A stretch of 51,910 nucleotides of DNA from Halomonas daqiaonensis (GTDB lineage Bacteria > Pseudomonadota > Gammaproteobacteria > Pseudomonadales > Halomonadaceae). Location of the stretch: contig NZ_FOBC01000025.1 of the NCBI RefSeq assembly GCF_900109725.1, positions 1 through 51,910 on the forward strand. The letters are read 5' to 3'. Numbering within the stretch: the first letter of the stretch is position 1; each line of letters begins with the position of its first letter. The notes below the pieces were generated by a model. The model was not told where the DNA came from. It saw only the letters and a program-made list of their open reading frames with translations, and did no database searches. Positions 38,959 to 49,708 of this stretch are shown here, piece after piece. The position numbers and the translations under genes are program-made.

Positions 38959-39084
38959 TTTTTTAAAACCAGTCATCCAAGGGATGAACGACCTATAAGA
39001 ATGATTAAGCGTGCAGACATCACCCCTACCGTGCTACGCACATTTAATCAGTACTTTCAAGCTCAGGGTACTAGAAATATCTCG

Positions 39085-39108
39085 TTTCGGCCATGAGCGG
39101 ACATGCAG
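39085..39108 (+). repeat. Cassette-like motif, copy 4
   Basis: It begins TTTCGGCCATGAGCGGACAT. It lies between the ISL3 element and the LysR gene. Without the 1356 bp of IS plus one duplication, copies 3 and 4 would be about 425 bp apart, with only the 49-aa gene between them. Confidence 0.75.
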
Positions 39109-39188
39109 TGAGTTAAGATATAGCAAAATTCTTTAGCCGACATATTCTCTAGTCGGATATTAACTATCACTTTTATACCCAGAATCTT

Positions 39189-40097
39189 TCAAGGGCATAT
39201 GGAACTTCCCCAATGTTCGAGGAGCATTTCGATAAACAGCTGGGCGGTGCTGGAAATACTGTGCGAATTACTTCTTACCAGGCCGATGGTGCGCTGAATA
39301 CGTGGTTCAGGCAGCTCACGTGAACACAGGGTGTCATGATCGGGGCCGGGCATTGTCATTTTAGGTAGGATCGCCACTCCGAGACCAGATTCGACAAGGC
39401 CAAGGGAGGTGGACAAGTGCTGGACTTCGTAGAAACTATTCAAACGGATGCCCTCAGACGAGAGGGTATTGTCCAGCAGCATCCGGTTGCCACTGTCTCG
39501 GCTCACGGTGATCAACCTGACCTGTTCGAGATCCGACCACTCGATGCGACCTTTATCCGCAAGAGGGTGGTCGGAACGGAGTGCCAGAACAAAGGGATCT
39601 CGTAATAGTGGTGTGAAGGAGACTTCCGGACTCTGGGCGCTGAACATGTTGATACCGAAGTCGGCCTCTCCGCTGATCACCTTTTCCAGACCTTCCTTGG
39701 CACTGACATCGAGGATCCTGATGCGGATCCCCGGCCATGCCTCGCTGAAGCCACGGATCACACTAGGCAGAAAATAGAAGGCCGCGGTGGGGATGCAAGC
39801 GATGGTAACCGTCCCCTTCTGATGCGTGGCTAGCTCGCGGATGCCCAGGATCGACGATTCGTACTCCTCGATCATGCGTCTCGCTCGGGGAAGGAAGTCC
39901 GTGCCGATGGGGGTCAGCCGCGTCCGCCGGGTGGTTCGTTCCAGCAGCTCTACCTCCAGGAGTTCCTCCAGCTTCTGAATGCGTCGTGAAAGTGCCGGCT
40001 GAGAGAGGTGCAGACGTTGAGCGGCCTCGTGGAAGGAGCCCAGCTCTGCAACCTGAATAAAGGCTTGCAGATCAAGAAATTCTAGCCGATGTTGCAT
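39189..40097 (-). CDS. LysR-family regulator of the adjacent isomerase-tct-acnA genes
   Basis: This is a 302-residue LysR-type regulator. The N-terminal helix-turn-helix is typical (LQAFIQVAELGSFHEAAQRL, HLSQPALSRRIQKLEE). The effector domain (about 90-300) starts GTVTIACIPTAAFYFLP. Such proteins activate a divergent operon when a small ligand binds, often the substrate or an intermediate. Here the divergent target starts at 40242, and the ligand may be a tricarboxylate. The start has GAGG three bases upstream. Confidence 0.9.
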   Translation of the reverse strand: MQHRLEFLDLQAFIQVAELGSFHEAAQRLHLSQPALSRRIQKLEELLEVELLERTTRRTRLTPIGTDFLPRARRMIEEYESSILGIRELATHQKGTVTIACIPTAAFYFLPSVIRGFSEAWPGIRIRILDVSAKEGLEKVISGEADFGINMFSAQSPEVSFTPLLRDPFVLALRSDHPLADKGRIEWSDLEQVRLITVSRDSGNRMLLDNTLSSEGIRLNSFYEVQHLSTSLGLVESGLGVAILPKMTMPGPDHDTLCSRELPEPRIQRTIGLVRSNSHSISSTAQLFIEMLLEHWGSSICP

Positions 40098-40181
40098 ATC
40101 CTCACTCTTGCATGGAGTAGTGACGATTGATTACTTTAGCACATTAATGCGAAATTCACATTTATATACCTATTCATTTGC

Positions 40182-40197
40182 ATTTGAAGCATCAAAT
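40182..40197. promoter_or_regulatory. Candidate LysR operator
   Basis: The perfect inverted repeat ATTTGAAGCATCAAAT (6-base arms, 4-base gap) lies in the 144-base gap between the divergent LysR and isomerase genes. It fits the T-N11-A type of LysR site. Placement and symmetry are seen; binding is inferred. Confidence 0.5.
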
Positions 40198-40241
40198 ACC
40201 TCCTGACATGCTCATATCACAACTTTCAGACGCGATATGGC

Positions 40242-41375
40242 ATGACGATTATGAACAGCATTCCCTGCATGATCATGCGAGGTGGCACCTCCCGAGGCCC
40301 CTTCCTGCGCATGAGGGACCTTCCGGACAGCCAGGCAGCGAAAGCCGAGATCCTGCTTAATCTCATGGGTTCGGGCCACGCTCTCCAGATCGATGGCATT
40401 GGAGGGGGGGATCCGCTGACCAGCAAGGTAGCCATCGTGGAGCGCTCCTCCCATCCCGAGGCGGATGTCGACTACCTGTTTGCGCAGGTCGATGTGCTCA
40501 ACCGGCGCGTCGACTTCAACCCGAACTGCGGCAACATGCTGTCCGCTGTGGGGCCGTATGCCATCGAGACGGGCCTAGTGGAGCCTCAGGAAGAGACTAC
40601 CGTCGTCCGCGTTCACAATCTCAATACCCAGCGCCTGATCGAATGTCGCGTGCCGACGCCAGGGCGCCAAGTATCCTACGAGGGCGATACGACCATCAGC
40701 GGCGTACCAGGGCGTGCCGCAGGCATTCAGCTCAGCTTCCTGGATATCATCGGTACCAAGACGGGCGCGCTGCTGCCGACAGGGCAAGCCACCGACACGA
40801 TCGATGGCATCGAGGTCACCTGCCTCGATGCCGCCACTCCCGTCATGATGGTCAATGCGGCCGACCTGGGTCTCAGCGGCCGGGAGTCTCCCTCGGAGTT
40901 GGACGCTCATCCCGCCATGCTCGAGCGGCTGGAGCTGATTCGTCGCCAGGCCGGACGTCGAATGGGGCTGGGGGATGTTAGCCAGAGTGTCTTGCCCAAG
41001 CCCGTGTTGGTGTCGGCACCGTCCAACGACACCAGCACGCTGTGCACCCGCTACTTCGTGCCTCACCGCTGTCATAAGGCCATTGCCGTTACGGGCGCCA
41101 TCGCAGTGGCCACGGCCGTCAGTGTGCCTGGCACCGTGGCAAACCGAATCGCGGTTGAGGCGGGAAAACTGGCGGCCAATGGTCAGCTGTCACAGGTAAG
41201 GCTGGAACATCCCTCTGGACTCATCGAGCTGGATGTCGAGCACCGCAACGGAAACCCTGTCGACATTGCCCGCGTTTCCCTCATCCGTACTGCCAGGAAG
41301 ATCATGAGTGGGACCATCTTCTACTCACTTCCTTCTGCCCCCAGTCAGGATATGCTGACATCAAAGGCCAGCTGA
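40242..41375 (+). CDS. PrpF-family isomerase/tautomerase
   Basis: This 377-residue protein has the PrpF opening (CMIMRGGTSRGPFLRMRDLP), the central NPNCGNMLSAVGPYAI with the catalytic-type Cys, and GTKTGALLPTGQATD. PrpF members isomerise the double bond of 2-methylaconitate; relatives act on 4-oxalomesaconate or aconitate. Shewanella PrpF was reported to convert trans- to cis-aconitate. Next to Tct transport genes and aconitase, an aconitate-type substrate fits best, but 4-oxalomesaconate cannot be excluded. The alternative ATG is 40251; no strong ribosome site was seen. Confidence 0.85.
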   Translation: MTIMNSIPCMIMRGGTSRGPFLRMRDLPDSQAAKAEILLNLMGSGHALQIDGIGGGDPLTSKVAIVERSSHPEADVDYLFAQVDVLNRRVDFNPNCGNMLSAVGPYAIETGLVEPQEETTVVRVHNLNTQRLIECRVPTPGRQVSYEGDTTISGVPGRAAGIQLSFLDIIGTKTGALLPTGQATDTIDGIEVTCLDAATPVMMVNAADLGLSGRESPSELDAHPAMLERLELIRRQAGRRMGLGDVSQSVLPKPVLVSAPSNDTSTLCTRYFVPHRCHKAIAVTGAIAVATAVSVPGTVANRIAVEAGKLAANGQLSQVRLEHPSGLIELDVEHRNGNPVDIARVSLIRTARKIMSGTIFYSLPSAPSQDMLTSKAS

Positions 41376-41443
41376 ACCCTCATATCCGCTGGGATCCATA
41401 TCACTAACCATGACAACGACAACACATCAGGAGTAACGTCATA

Positions 41444-42559
41444 ATGATTCAAAAGACTGCTGTTTCACACCTCTCTCTCGGTCGGCTTAAGAACGCCGCG
41501 CTGCTCGGGATCGCGATCACCGGACTTGGCCTGACTAGCTCTGTTCAGGCTCAGGATGTCGAGGTGCCAGGTAACATCAAATGGACCATTCCATTTGGTG
41601 TCGGCGGTGGTACGGATGTCTGGGCACGCTTCTTCTCCCCCTGGCTCAGCAAGTCTCTACCGGGGGAGCCGACCATTATGATCGATAACGTACCCGGTGG
41701 CGGCTCCATCAACGGAGCTAACCTGTTCGCCGTGCGTGCCAAATCGGATGGTAGTGACTGGTTAGGGACCTCGGCCTCAACACAGTATCCGGCCATGCTC
41801 AACGATCCTCGCGTTCGATATGACTACAGCGACTGGACCCCCATTCTAGCCACCCCAACTGGGGGAGTGGTTTATGCCCAACCCAGCCTCGGTGAAACGG
41901 CCGATAAAGCGCTGGACGCCCTGCTGCAACAGCCGGTCAAACTGGCAGCGCAGAACCCCACTGGCCTTGAGTTACCGGTCTTGATCGCCTTGGACATGCT
42001 GGGCGCCGACGTGCAGGCCGTCTTCGGCATGCGGAGTCGGGGTGAGGGTCGCCTGGCATTTGAGCGTGGCGAAGCCGATATCGACTTCCAGACCACTTCC
42101 GCTTACCTGAGCAACGTTGAGCCGCTGGTGGATGCTGGCAAGGCAGTGCCGCTCTTCTCGCTTGGCGCGCTGAACGACGAAGGAAAGATTGTCCGTGACC
42201 CTGCTTTCCCTGAGCTGCCTACCTTCAATGAGGTCTATCAGGCTCGGCATGGCGAGGCACCGTCAGGTAACGCCTACGAGGCGTTCCGCAAGTTCTTTGC
42301 CTCCGGCTATTCCCTGCAAAAGCTGATTATGGTCCCCAAGGACACCCCGCAAGCCCTGATCGATACCTATCGTCAGACAGCCCGGGACTTCGTGGGCACC
42401 GAAGCCTTCAAGGAGGCGGCAGCCGCCCAACTGGGGCCATACACGCCGGTTATCGGCGATGCTGCACAGCGTCACCTTGATGATGCCATGTCCATCGATG
42501 ACGCCACCCGTGACTGGCTGGCCGATTGGCTGGAGTCGGAGCACGGCGCCAAGATCTAA
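41444..42559 (+). CDS. tctC: Tripartite tricarboxylate transporter binding protein (TctC/Bug)
   Basis: This 371-residue periplasmic protein has a signal peptide (ALLGIAITGLGLTSSVQAQ) and the Bug fold (WTIPFGVGGGTDVWARFFSP, VDNVPGGGSINGANLF-type region). Bug proteins bind citrate, dicarboxylates or aromatic acids and deliver them to TctA/TctB. AGGAG precedes the ATG. The ligand of this member is not predictable from sequence. Confidence 0.9.
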   Translation: MIQKTAVSHLSLGRLKNAALLGIAITGLGLTSSVQAQDVEVPGNIKWTIPFGVGGGTDVWARFFSPWLSKSLPGEPTIMIDNVPGGGSINGANLFAVRAKSDGSDWLGTSASTQYPAMLNDPRVRYDYSDWTPILATPTGGVVYAQPSLGETADKALDALLQQPVKLAAQNPTGLELPVLIALDMLGADVQAVFGMRSRGEGRLAFERGEADIDFQTTSAYLSNVEPLVDAGKAVPLFSLGALNDEGKIVRDPAFPELPTFNEVYQARHGEAPSGNAYEAFRKFFASGYSLQKLIMVPKDTPQALIDTYRQTARDFVGTEAFKEAAAAQLGPYTPVIGDAAQRHLDDAMSIDDATRDWLADWLESEHGAKI

Positions 42560-42573
42560 CGCGCAGAGGGATG

Positions 42574-42596
42574 TGCCGGCCCTTTGGGGGCCGGCA
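42574..42596 (+). promoter_or_regulatory. Hairpin between tctC and tctAB
   Basis: TGCCGGCCC pairs with GGGCCGGCA around a short T/G loop. No T-run follows, so it may tune transcript levels (more binding protein than permease) instead of ending transcription. Confidence 0.5.
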
Positions 42597-42638
42597 GCCC
42601 CAGCTCCCCCTGATCACACAACATAAGAGCCAGACGCC

Positions 42639-44588
42639 ATGCTCGATATTTTTCTCTCCAGTCTGGGACAGCTTTTTACCTTCTCCCATCTGCTCTTCAT
42701 GGTCCTGGGCGTGCTGGTTGGCCTCGTGGTCGGCATCATACCCGGCCTCGGGGGCATCGCAGGGATGTCGCTGCTGCTGCCCTTCCTCTATGGCATGGAA
42801 CCGACCGTCGCCCTTGGCATGCTGATGGGCCTGGTTGCCGTGATTCCCACCGGCGATACCTTTGCCTCGGTGCTGTTGGGTATTCCCGGTTCCAGCGCTT
42901 CCCAGGCGACCGTCATCGATGGCTTCTCGCTGGCCAAGCGCGGCCAGGCGGCACGCGCACTGTCCAGCGCTTTCCTGTCCTCGATGATCGGGGGTCTCAT
43001 CGGTGCCATTGTGCTGACCGGCTTCATCCTGATCGCGCGCCCCCTGGTGCTGTCGTTCTCTTCTTCCGAGCTATTCATGCTGACCCTGCTCGGCCTGTCG
43101 ATGGTGGCTGTGCTCTCCGGGCGCGACCTCTTCAAAGGACTGGCCGCCTGTGGACTGGGCCTGTTGGTAGGTGCCATCGGCATGGCGCCGGCCACCGGCG
43201 AATTCCGAATGAACTTCGGGCTCGGTTATCTCTACGATGGTCTGCCGCTGGTGGTGGTAGGGCTCGGTATCTTCGCACTCCCGGAGATTGTCGATCTGCT
43301 GGTCAAGCGAGGTGCCATCGCCGAAGAGCCTTGCAAGCTCGGCGAGGGCTGGCGGCAAGGCATCCGCGATGTTCGTGAGCAACGTGGTCTCGTCGCGCGC
43401 TGTGCTGCTATCGGCAGCCTGATCGGCACCATCCCGGGCCTGGCCGGCTCGGTGGTCGATTGGCTCACCTATGGCCATGCGGTGCAAAGTGCCAAGGACA
43501 AGTCCCAGTTTGGTAAGGGGGATATCCGCGGGGTGATCGCCCCCGAATCCGCCAATAATGCCTGCGCCTGCGGCGCCATGGTCCCGACCCTGTTGTTCGG
43601 CGTGCCCGGCTCGGGTACGGCTGCGGTCTTCCTGGGTGGACTGTTGTTGCTCGGATTGCAGCCCGGCGTCGGGATGATCGAGACTCACCTCGACCTGACC
43701 TATACCATCATCTGGTCGCTGGCCCTGGCCAACATCTTGGGGGCCGCGCTATGCCTGGTGCTGGCTCGCCCCGTGGCCAGCCTGACCCGGGTCCCCTTCG
43801 CCACGCTGGCCCCCTTGATCACGGTGCTGATCATGTTCGCCGCTTTCCAGGCCACGCGTTCCACGGGAGACCTGCTTGCTCTGGGGGCGGTCGGCATCTT
43901 GGGGGTCTTGTTCAAGCAGGCGAACTGGTCGCGTCCCGCCTTCCTGATCGGCTTCGTGCTGGCTCCGGGAGCAGAGGGATACTTTTACCAGGCAGTGCAG
44001 TTCCAGGGCACGGACGCCTTCATGCGCCCCGGCGTGTTGATCATCGGTGCTCTGATCCTCGCCGCCATGTTCATTCCCATGATCACTGCCGCGTGGCGCA
44101 AGCGCCGGGAAGCGGTCTCCGTGGGCGCGGCGGCCACCCAAAAAGCCGAGCCTCCCACCCTGGGCGTCATCGATGTGGTGCTCTTCGCCGCACTGCTGGG
44201 TACCGCGGTCGTCGCCTGGGTGGATGTCGCCGACCTGACCTTGATCGGTGGCATCATGCCGCGGCTGGCCATCGTGATCTTGGCCCTTTCCTGTCTAGCG
44301 GAGATCATCCGCTGTGTGATTCGCCGGCCTCGTTGGGAGCATCAGGCTATCGGTCTGCAAGGCCTCTGGCTGGTGGGCTTCTTTGCCCTGATCGGTGCCA
44401 TGTTGCTACTGGGCTTCATTACTGCGGCCACGCTGTTCTGCCTCGTTTTCCTGCTGGCCATTGCCCGGCTCAAGCCTTGGGTGGCAGCTGTTATGGCGCT
44501 TGGGGTCACGGTCTTTCTGGTTGGCATGGCCGAGTTCCTGACCCTGACCTACCCGAGCGGCCTGATTGATCCCTGGTTGTTTGGCTGA
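42639..44588 (+). CDS. Fused TctA-TctB permease
   Basis: This is a 649-residue membrane protein. Residues 1-495 are TctA, the large permease of the tripartite tricarboxylate transporter, with GIIPGLGGIAGMSLLLPF near the start and VPTLLFGVPGSGTAAVFLGG in the second half. Residues about 505-649 add four hydrophobic segments in the TctB arrangement (DVVLFAALLGTAVVAWVDVA onward). TctA and TctB are normally separate genes, and no separate tctB lies here. It should import the TctC ligand with sodium or protons. Confidence 0.88.
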   Translation: MLDIFLSSLGQLFTFSHLLFMVLGVLVGLVVGIIPGLGGIAGMSLLLPFLYGMEPTVALGMLMGLVAVIPTGDTFASVLLGIPGSSASQATVIDGFSLAKRGQAARALSSAFLSSMIGGLIGAIVLTGFILIARPLVLSFSSSELFMLTLLGLSMVAVLSGRDLFKGLAACGLGLLVGAIGMAPATGEFRMNFGLGYLYDGLPLVVVGLGIFALPEIVDLLVKRGAIAEEPCKLGEGWRQGIRDVREQRGLVARCAAIGSLIGTIPGLAGSVVDWLTYGHAVQSAKDKSQFGKGDIRGVIAPESANNACACGAMVPTLLFGVPGSGTAAVFLGGLLLLGLQPGVGMIETHLDLTYTIIWSLALANILGAALCLVLARPVASLTRVPFATLAPLITVLIMFAAFQATRSTGDLLALGAVGILGVLFKQANWSRPAFLIGFVLAPGAEGYFYQAVQFQGTDAFMRPGVLIIGALILAAMFIPMITAAWRKRREAVSVGAAATQKAEPPTLGVIDVVLFAALLGTAVVAWVDVADLTLIGGIMPRLAIVILALSCLAEIIRCVIRRPRWEHQAIGLQGLWLVGFFALIGAMLLLGFITAATLFCLVFLLAIARLKPWVAAVMALGVTVFLVGMAEFLTLTYPSGLIDPWLFG

Positions 44589-44613
44589 ATCAGTCCTGTC
44601 ATGCACGTTCACC

Positions 44614-44646
44614 GCGGGCCGGCGACCATTAGCGTCGCCGGCCCGC
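44614..44646 (+). promoter_or_regulatory. Strong hairpin just before acnA
   Basis: A perfect 13-base stem (GCGGGCCGGCGAC with GTCGCCGGCCCGC) and a 7-base loop stand 18 bases before the acnA start, next to its GAAAGGAG site. No T-run follows. It may end the tct transcript, protect the acnA message end, or hinder translation of acnA. Confidence 0.6.
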
Positions 44647-44664
44647 GCAACGAAAGGAGACACC

Positions 44665-47409
<2,745 letters not shown>

Positions 47410-47439
47410 TCAGGCCGGCCTAAAACACCTTGGAAGCGA

Positions 47440-47472
47440 CAGGCCCCGCCCGGTGTCACCGGGCGGGGCCTG
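47440..47472 (+). terminator. Strong terminator after acnA
   Basis: A 16-base perfect stem (CAGGCCCCGCCCGGTG with CACCGGGCGGGGCCTG) with almost no spacer is followed by CTTCATTT. It should end the acnA transcript. Confidence 0.8.
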
Positions 47473-47629
47473 CTTCATTTCGGCAGCGAGTTTCGGCAGT
47501 GGCTTTCGCACCAGGGTATGCCTGGCTTGCACAGACCGGAGACTACATGTCGACTTTTTCATACAACACTGAGCCCACGCGGCACATGCACTGGACCATC
47601 CTATACATCCAACAGTGGAGGTCCATATC

Positions 47630-48250
47630 ATGAATCGTTCAACAAACGCTGCTCGGGAGCCTTGGAATAAAGGCAAGCTGGTAGGTCAGAAAACACCGCT
47701 TCGTCTCAAAGACATCTGGGCCATTCGTGTCAGACTGCAGCTTGCTGGGAAGATACGAGATCTGGCGTTATTCGAGCTGGCGATCGATAGCAAGCTGAGA
47801 GCCTGCGATCTGGTCAAGTTGCAGATCCGCGATGTAGCCCATGGTGATCGTGTCTCTACAAGGGCCATAGTCACGCAGCAGAAAACAATGAGACCGGTAC
47901 AGTTTGAAATAACCGAGCAAACTCGCACTGTCCTAGAAGAGTGGATGCAGCTCGCACACCTCCGTAACGATGACTATTTGTTCCCAAGTCGCCTGAACGG
48001 TTCGTGTCACTTATCTACGCGACAGTACGCGCGCATTGTTAAATCATGGGTAACCGCTATTGGCCTGGAGCCCTCCGCTTACGGTACTCACACGTTGCGA
48101 CGCACCAAGGCAACGTTAATATACCGCCGGACAAAAAACCTGAGAGCCGTTCAACTTCTCTTAGGCCATACGAAACTCGAAAGCACTGTGAGATACCTTG
48201 GGATTGAGGTGGATGACGCGTTAACCATGGCTGAGCAGACGGAGGTCTAA
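47630..48250 (+). CDS. Compact tyrosine recombinase, catalytic core only
   Basis: This 206-residue protein is a tyrosine recombinase without the usual N-terminal core-binding (SAM-like) domain. Catalytic residues are all visible: Arg in KLRACDLVKLQ, Lys in TQQKTMRPVQ, HxxR in GTHTLRRTKATLIYR, His in LLLGHTKLESTVRYLGI, and the nucleophile Tyr in the same segment. Such enzymes cut and rejoin DNA at specific sites. The basic N-terminus (NAAREPWNKGKLVGQKTPLR) may replace the missing domain. GGAGG lies nine bases before the ATG. A hairpin and motif copy 5 follow directly, and further accessory genes lie downstream, so it may serve those sites. The residue roles are family knowledge; the link to the motif is inference. 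Confidence 0.9.
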   Translation: MNRSTNAAREPWNKGKLVGQKTPLRLKDIWAIRVRLQLAGKIRDLALFELAIDSKLRACDLVKLQIRDVAHGDRVSTRAIVTQQKTMRPVQFEITEQTRTVLEEWMQLAHLRNDDYLFPSRLNGSCHLSTRQYARIVKSWVTAIGLEPSAYGTHTLRRTKATLIYRRTKNLRAVQLLLGHTKLESTVRYLGIEVDDALTMAEQTEV

Positions 48251-48257
48251 CCGTAGC

Positions 48258-48288
48258 TAGCGACGGCTTAGCCTCTAGGCCGTCGCTA
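48258..48288 (+). promoter_or_regulatory. Hairpin joined to motif copy 5
   Basis: TAGCGACGGC pairs perfectly with GCCGTCGCTA across an 11-base loop. The last base of the stem is the first base of motif copy 5. It could be the recombinase terminator, though no T-run follows, or part of a folded recombination site. Confidence 0.65.
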
Positions 48289-48311
48289 TCCGGCCAAGAG
48301 CGGCCATTAAT
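48288..48311 (+). repeat. Cassette-like motif, copy 5
   Basis: It begins ATCCGGCCAAGAGCGGCCAT, directly after a 10-bp hairpin and 38 bases after the recombinase stop codon. It is the copy nearest to the enzyme gene. Confidence 0.75.
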
Positions 48312-48725
48312 ATTTTCCTGATCTATGAAGCTCCGTTCTGAGGTAAATTTTCCGACAGCAGCCCCTTGTTATATTTTTTGAAACTTACTTAAAAGCAGCT
48401 CTAACAGCTGAAACCGCTTTCCATCCCCAGCTATTATGCTCAAGATACACCCTTCATCCATTGTTGGCCGAGATCTGCCGCTAATGAGGCGGGGCAGACT
48501 TCGGAGTAACCCGGCTCCAGGAGGCCGAAATTGGGGGTCAAACGCAGGTCCGGAGCAACACCGGATGCTTCTGGAAAGCAGGGAATTGAGCGCTTATACT
48601 TCCTGTGCTCTGGGCTGGCGTCTCGCGTGAGGATCGAAGTGTTGGCTCGCATGTTGTCGTCAGGACTGGGATCATGGTCGAGGGGATAATTCGCTGCAGA
48701 GAGCTTGGGACCGAGAAAGACACCG
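48312..48725. other. Non-coding stretch before the hydrolase gene
   Basis: No gene is supported. A 64-codon frame (48436-48630) lacks family-like sequence. TTGTTGGCCGAGATC near 48461 looks like half of the motif in reverse, but it is too decayed to count as a copy. Confidence 0.4.
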
Positions 48726-49535
48726 ATGCTGAATTTCATTCGACAGGGCGCAGGCCCGCCACTTCTTCTCGTGCACGGCCTCGGCGGCTCGTGGCGATCC
48801 TGGACCACGATCCTTCCTGCGCTTTCCGAGGCGCGCGAGGTTGTGGCCCTGGACCTGCCGGGGCATGGCGAAACGCCGGCAGCTGCCGACAGCGGTACGT
48901 TTAAGGGGCTCGCCGACAGCGTCGATGCCTTCATCACCGAACAGGGCCTTGACGGCATCGACATCGTCGGCAGCTCGCTCGGCGCAAGGATTGTGCTCGA
49001 GATGGCGCGCCGCGGCAAGGTCGGCGCGACGGTCGCCCTCGATCCGGGCGGCTTCTGGCAAGGCTGGGAAAGAAAGTATTTCCGCGCCACGCTTACAGCG
49101 TCGATTCGGCTCCTTCGCGGCCTTGGTCCAGCACTGCCAGCCCTCTCCCGGTCTGCCGCGACCCGCAGCATGCTCCTGGCGCAGCTCTCGGCACGGCCCT
49201 GGAAGCTGGACGGCGATATTGTGGCAACGGAACTGAAGAGCTTTGCCGCGACGAAGACCTTCAATGCGCTGGTGCGCGACCTCGCCACGGCGCCGGCACA
49301 GGAGGGACCGGCGTCAGAGGCATCCCGCTCCGTCGTGATCGGGTGGGGACGCCAGGATCGCCTGTGCCTGCCCCGCCAGGCCGCCAGAGCGAAAGAGGCC
49401 TTTCCATCCGCCAGGCTGCACTGGTTCGGCAAATGCGGTCATTTCCCGATGTGGGATCGGCCCGAAGAGACCGTTCAGCTCATTCTCCAGGAAACCGAAA
49501 ACCAGGACACCCACGCCCACGATTTTCTCAGATAA
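48726..49535 (+). CDS. Alpha/beta-fold hydrolase
   Basis: This is a 269-residue soluble hydrolase. It shows the oxyanion loop LLLVHGLGGSWRSW, the nucleophile elbow VGSSLGARIV (GxSxG with Ser in GSSLG), the acid candidate in GRQDRLCLP and the catalytic His in GKCGHFPMWDRPEE. The substrate is unknown. The ATG at 48726 is chosen; a TTG lies seven codons upstream. It is GC-rich unlike other island genes, and I recall similar sequences from alphaproteobacteria, which suggests transfer. Motif copies 5 and 6 flank it. Confidence 0.82.
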   Translation: MLNFIRQGAGPPLLLVHGLGGSWRSWTTILPALSEAREVVALDLPGHGETPAAADSGTFKGLADSVDAFITEQGLDGIDIVGSSLGARIVLEMARRGKVGATVALDPGGFWQGWERKYFRATLTASIRLLRGLGPALPALSRSAATRSMLLAQLSARPWKLDGDIVATELKSFAATKTFNALVRDLATAPAQEGPASEASRSVVIGWGRQDRLCLPRQAARAKEAFPSARLHWFGKCGHFPMWDRPEETVQLILQETENQDTHAHDFLR

Positions 49536-49567
49536 ATCAGGCCCGTCACGGTCCGCTGGGAAGCTGA

Positions 49568-49591
49568 CTTCGGCCATGAGCGGACAATTAG
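49568..49591 (+). repeat. Cassette-like motif, copy 6
   Basis: It begins CTTCGGCCATGAGCGGACAA, 33 bases after the hydrolase stop and 118 bases after the TIR gene's stop on the other strand. Its middle is identical to copy 4 over TTCGGCCATGAGCGGACA. Confidence 0.75.
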
Positions 49592-49708
49592 ATCACGCTG
49601 TTTTTTCGTTGTCGCATATAGACATGGAAAAATCCGACTCCCATTTCTGGCATTCAGCCTTCCATGAACACACTCGATACGCTTTTTAAGCCCAAGCTTT
49701 AAAGAGAA

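Noticed and set aside
35557..39108. CRISPR array as an explanation of the repeats
   Set aside because: Spacing between copies is hundreds of bases with genes between them, and no cas genes are present.
48455..48480. Possible reversed motif copy
   Set aside because: Only TGGCCGA and part of CATT match; this is too short to separate from chance.
48440..49432. 330-codon minus-strand frame over the hydrolase
   Set aside because: The hydrolase on the + strand has a full set of alpha/beta-hydrolase motifs, and this frame has none.
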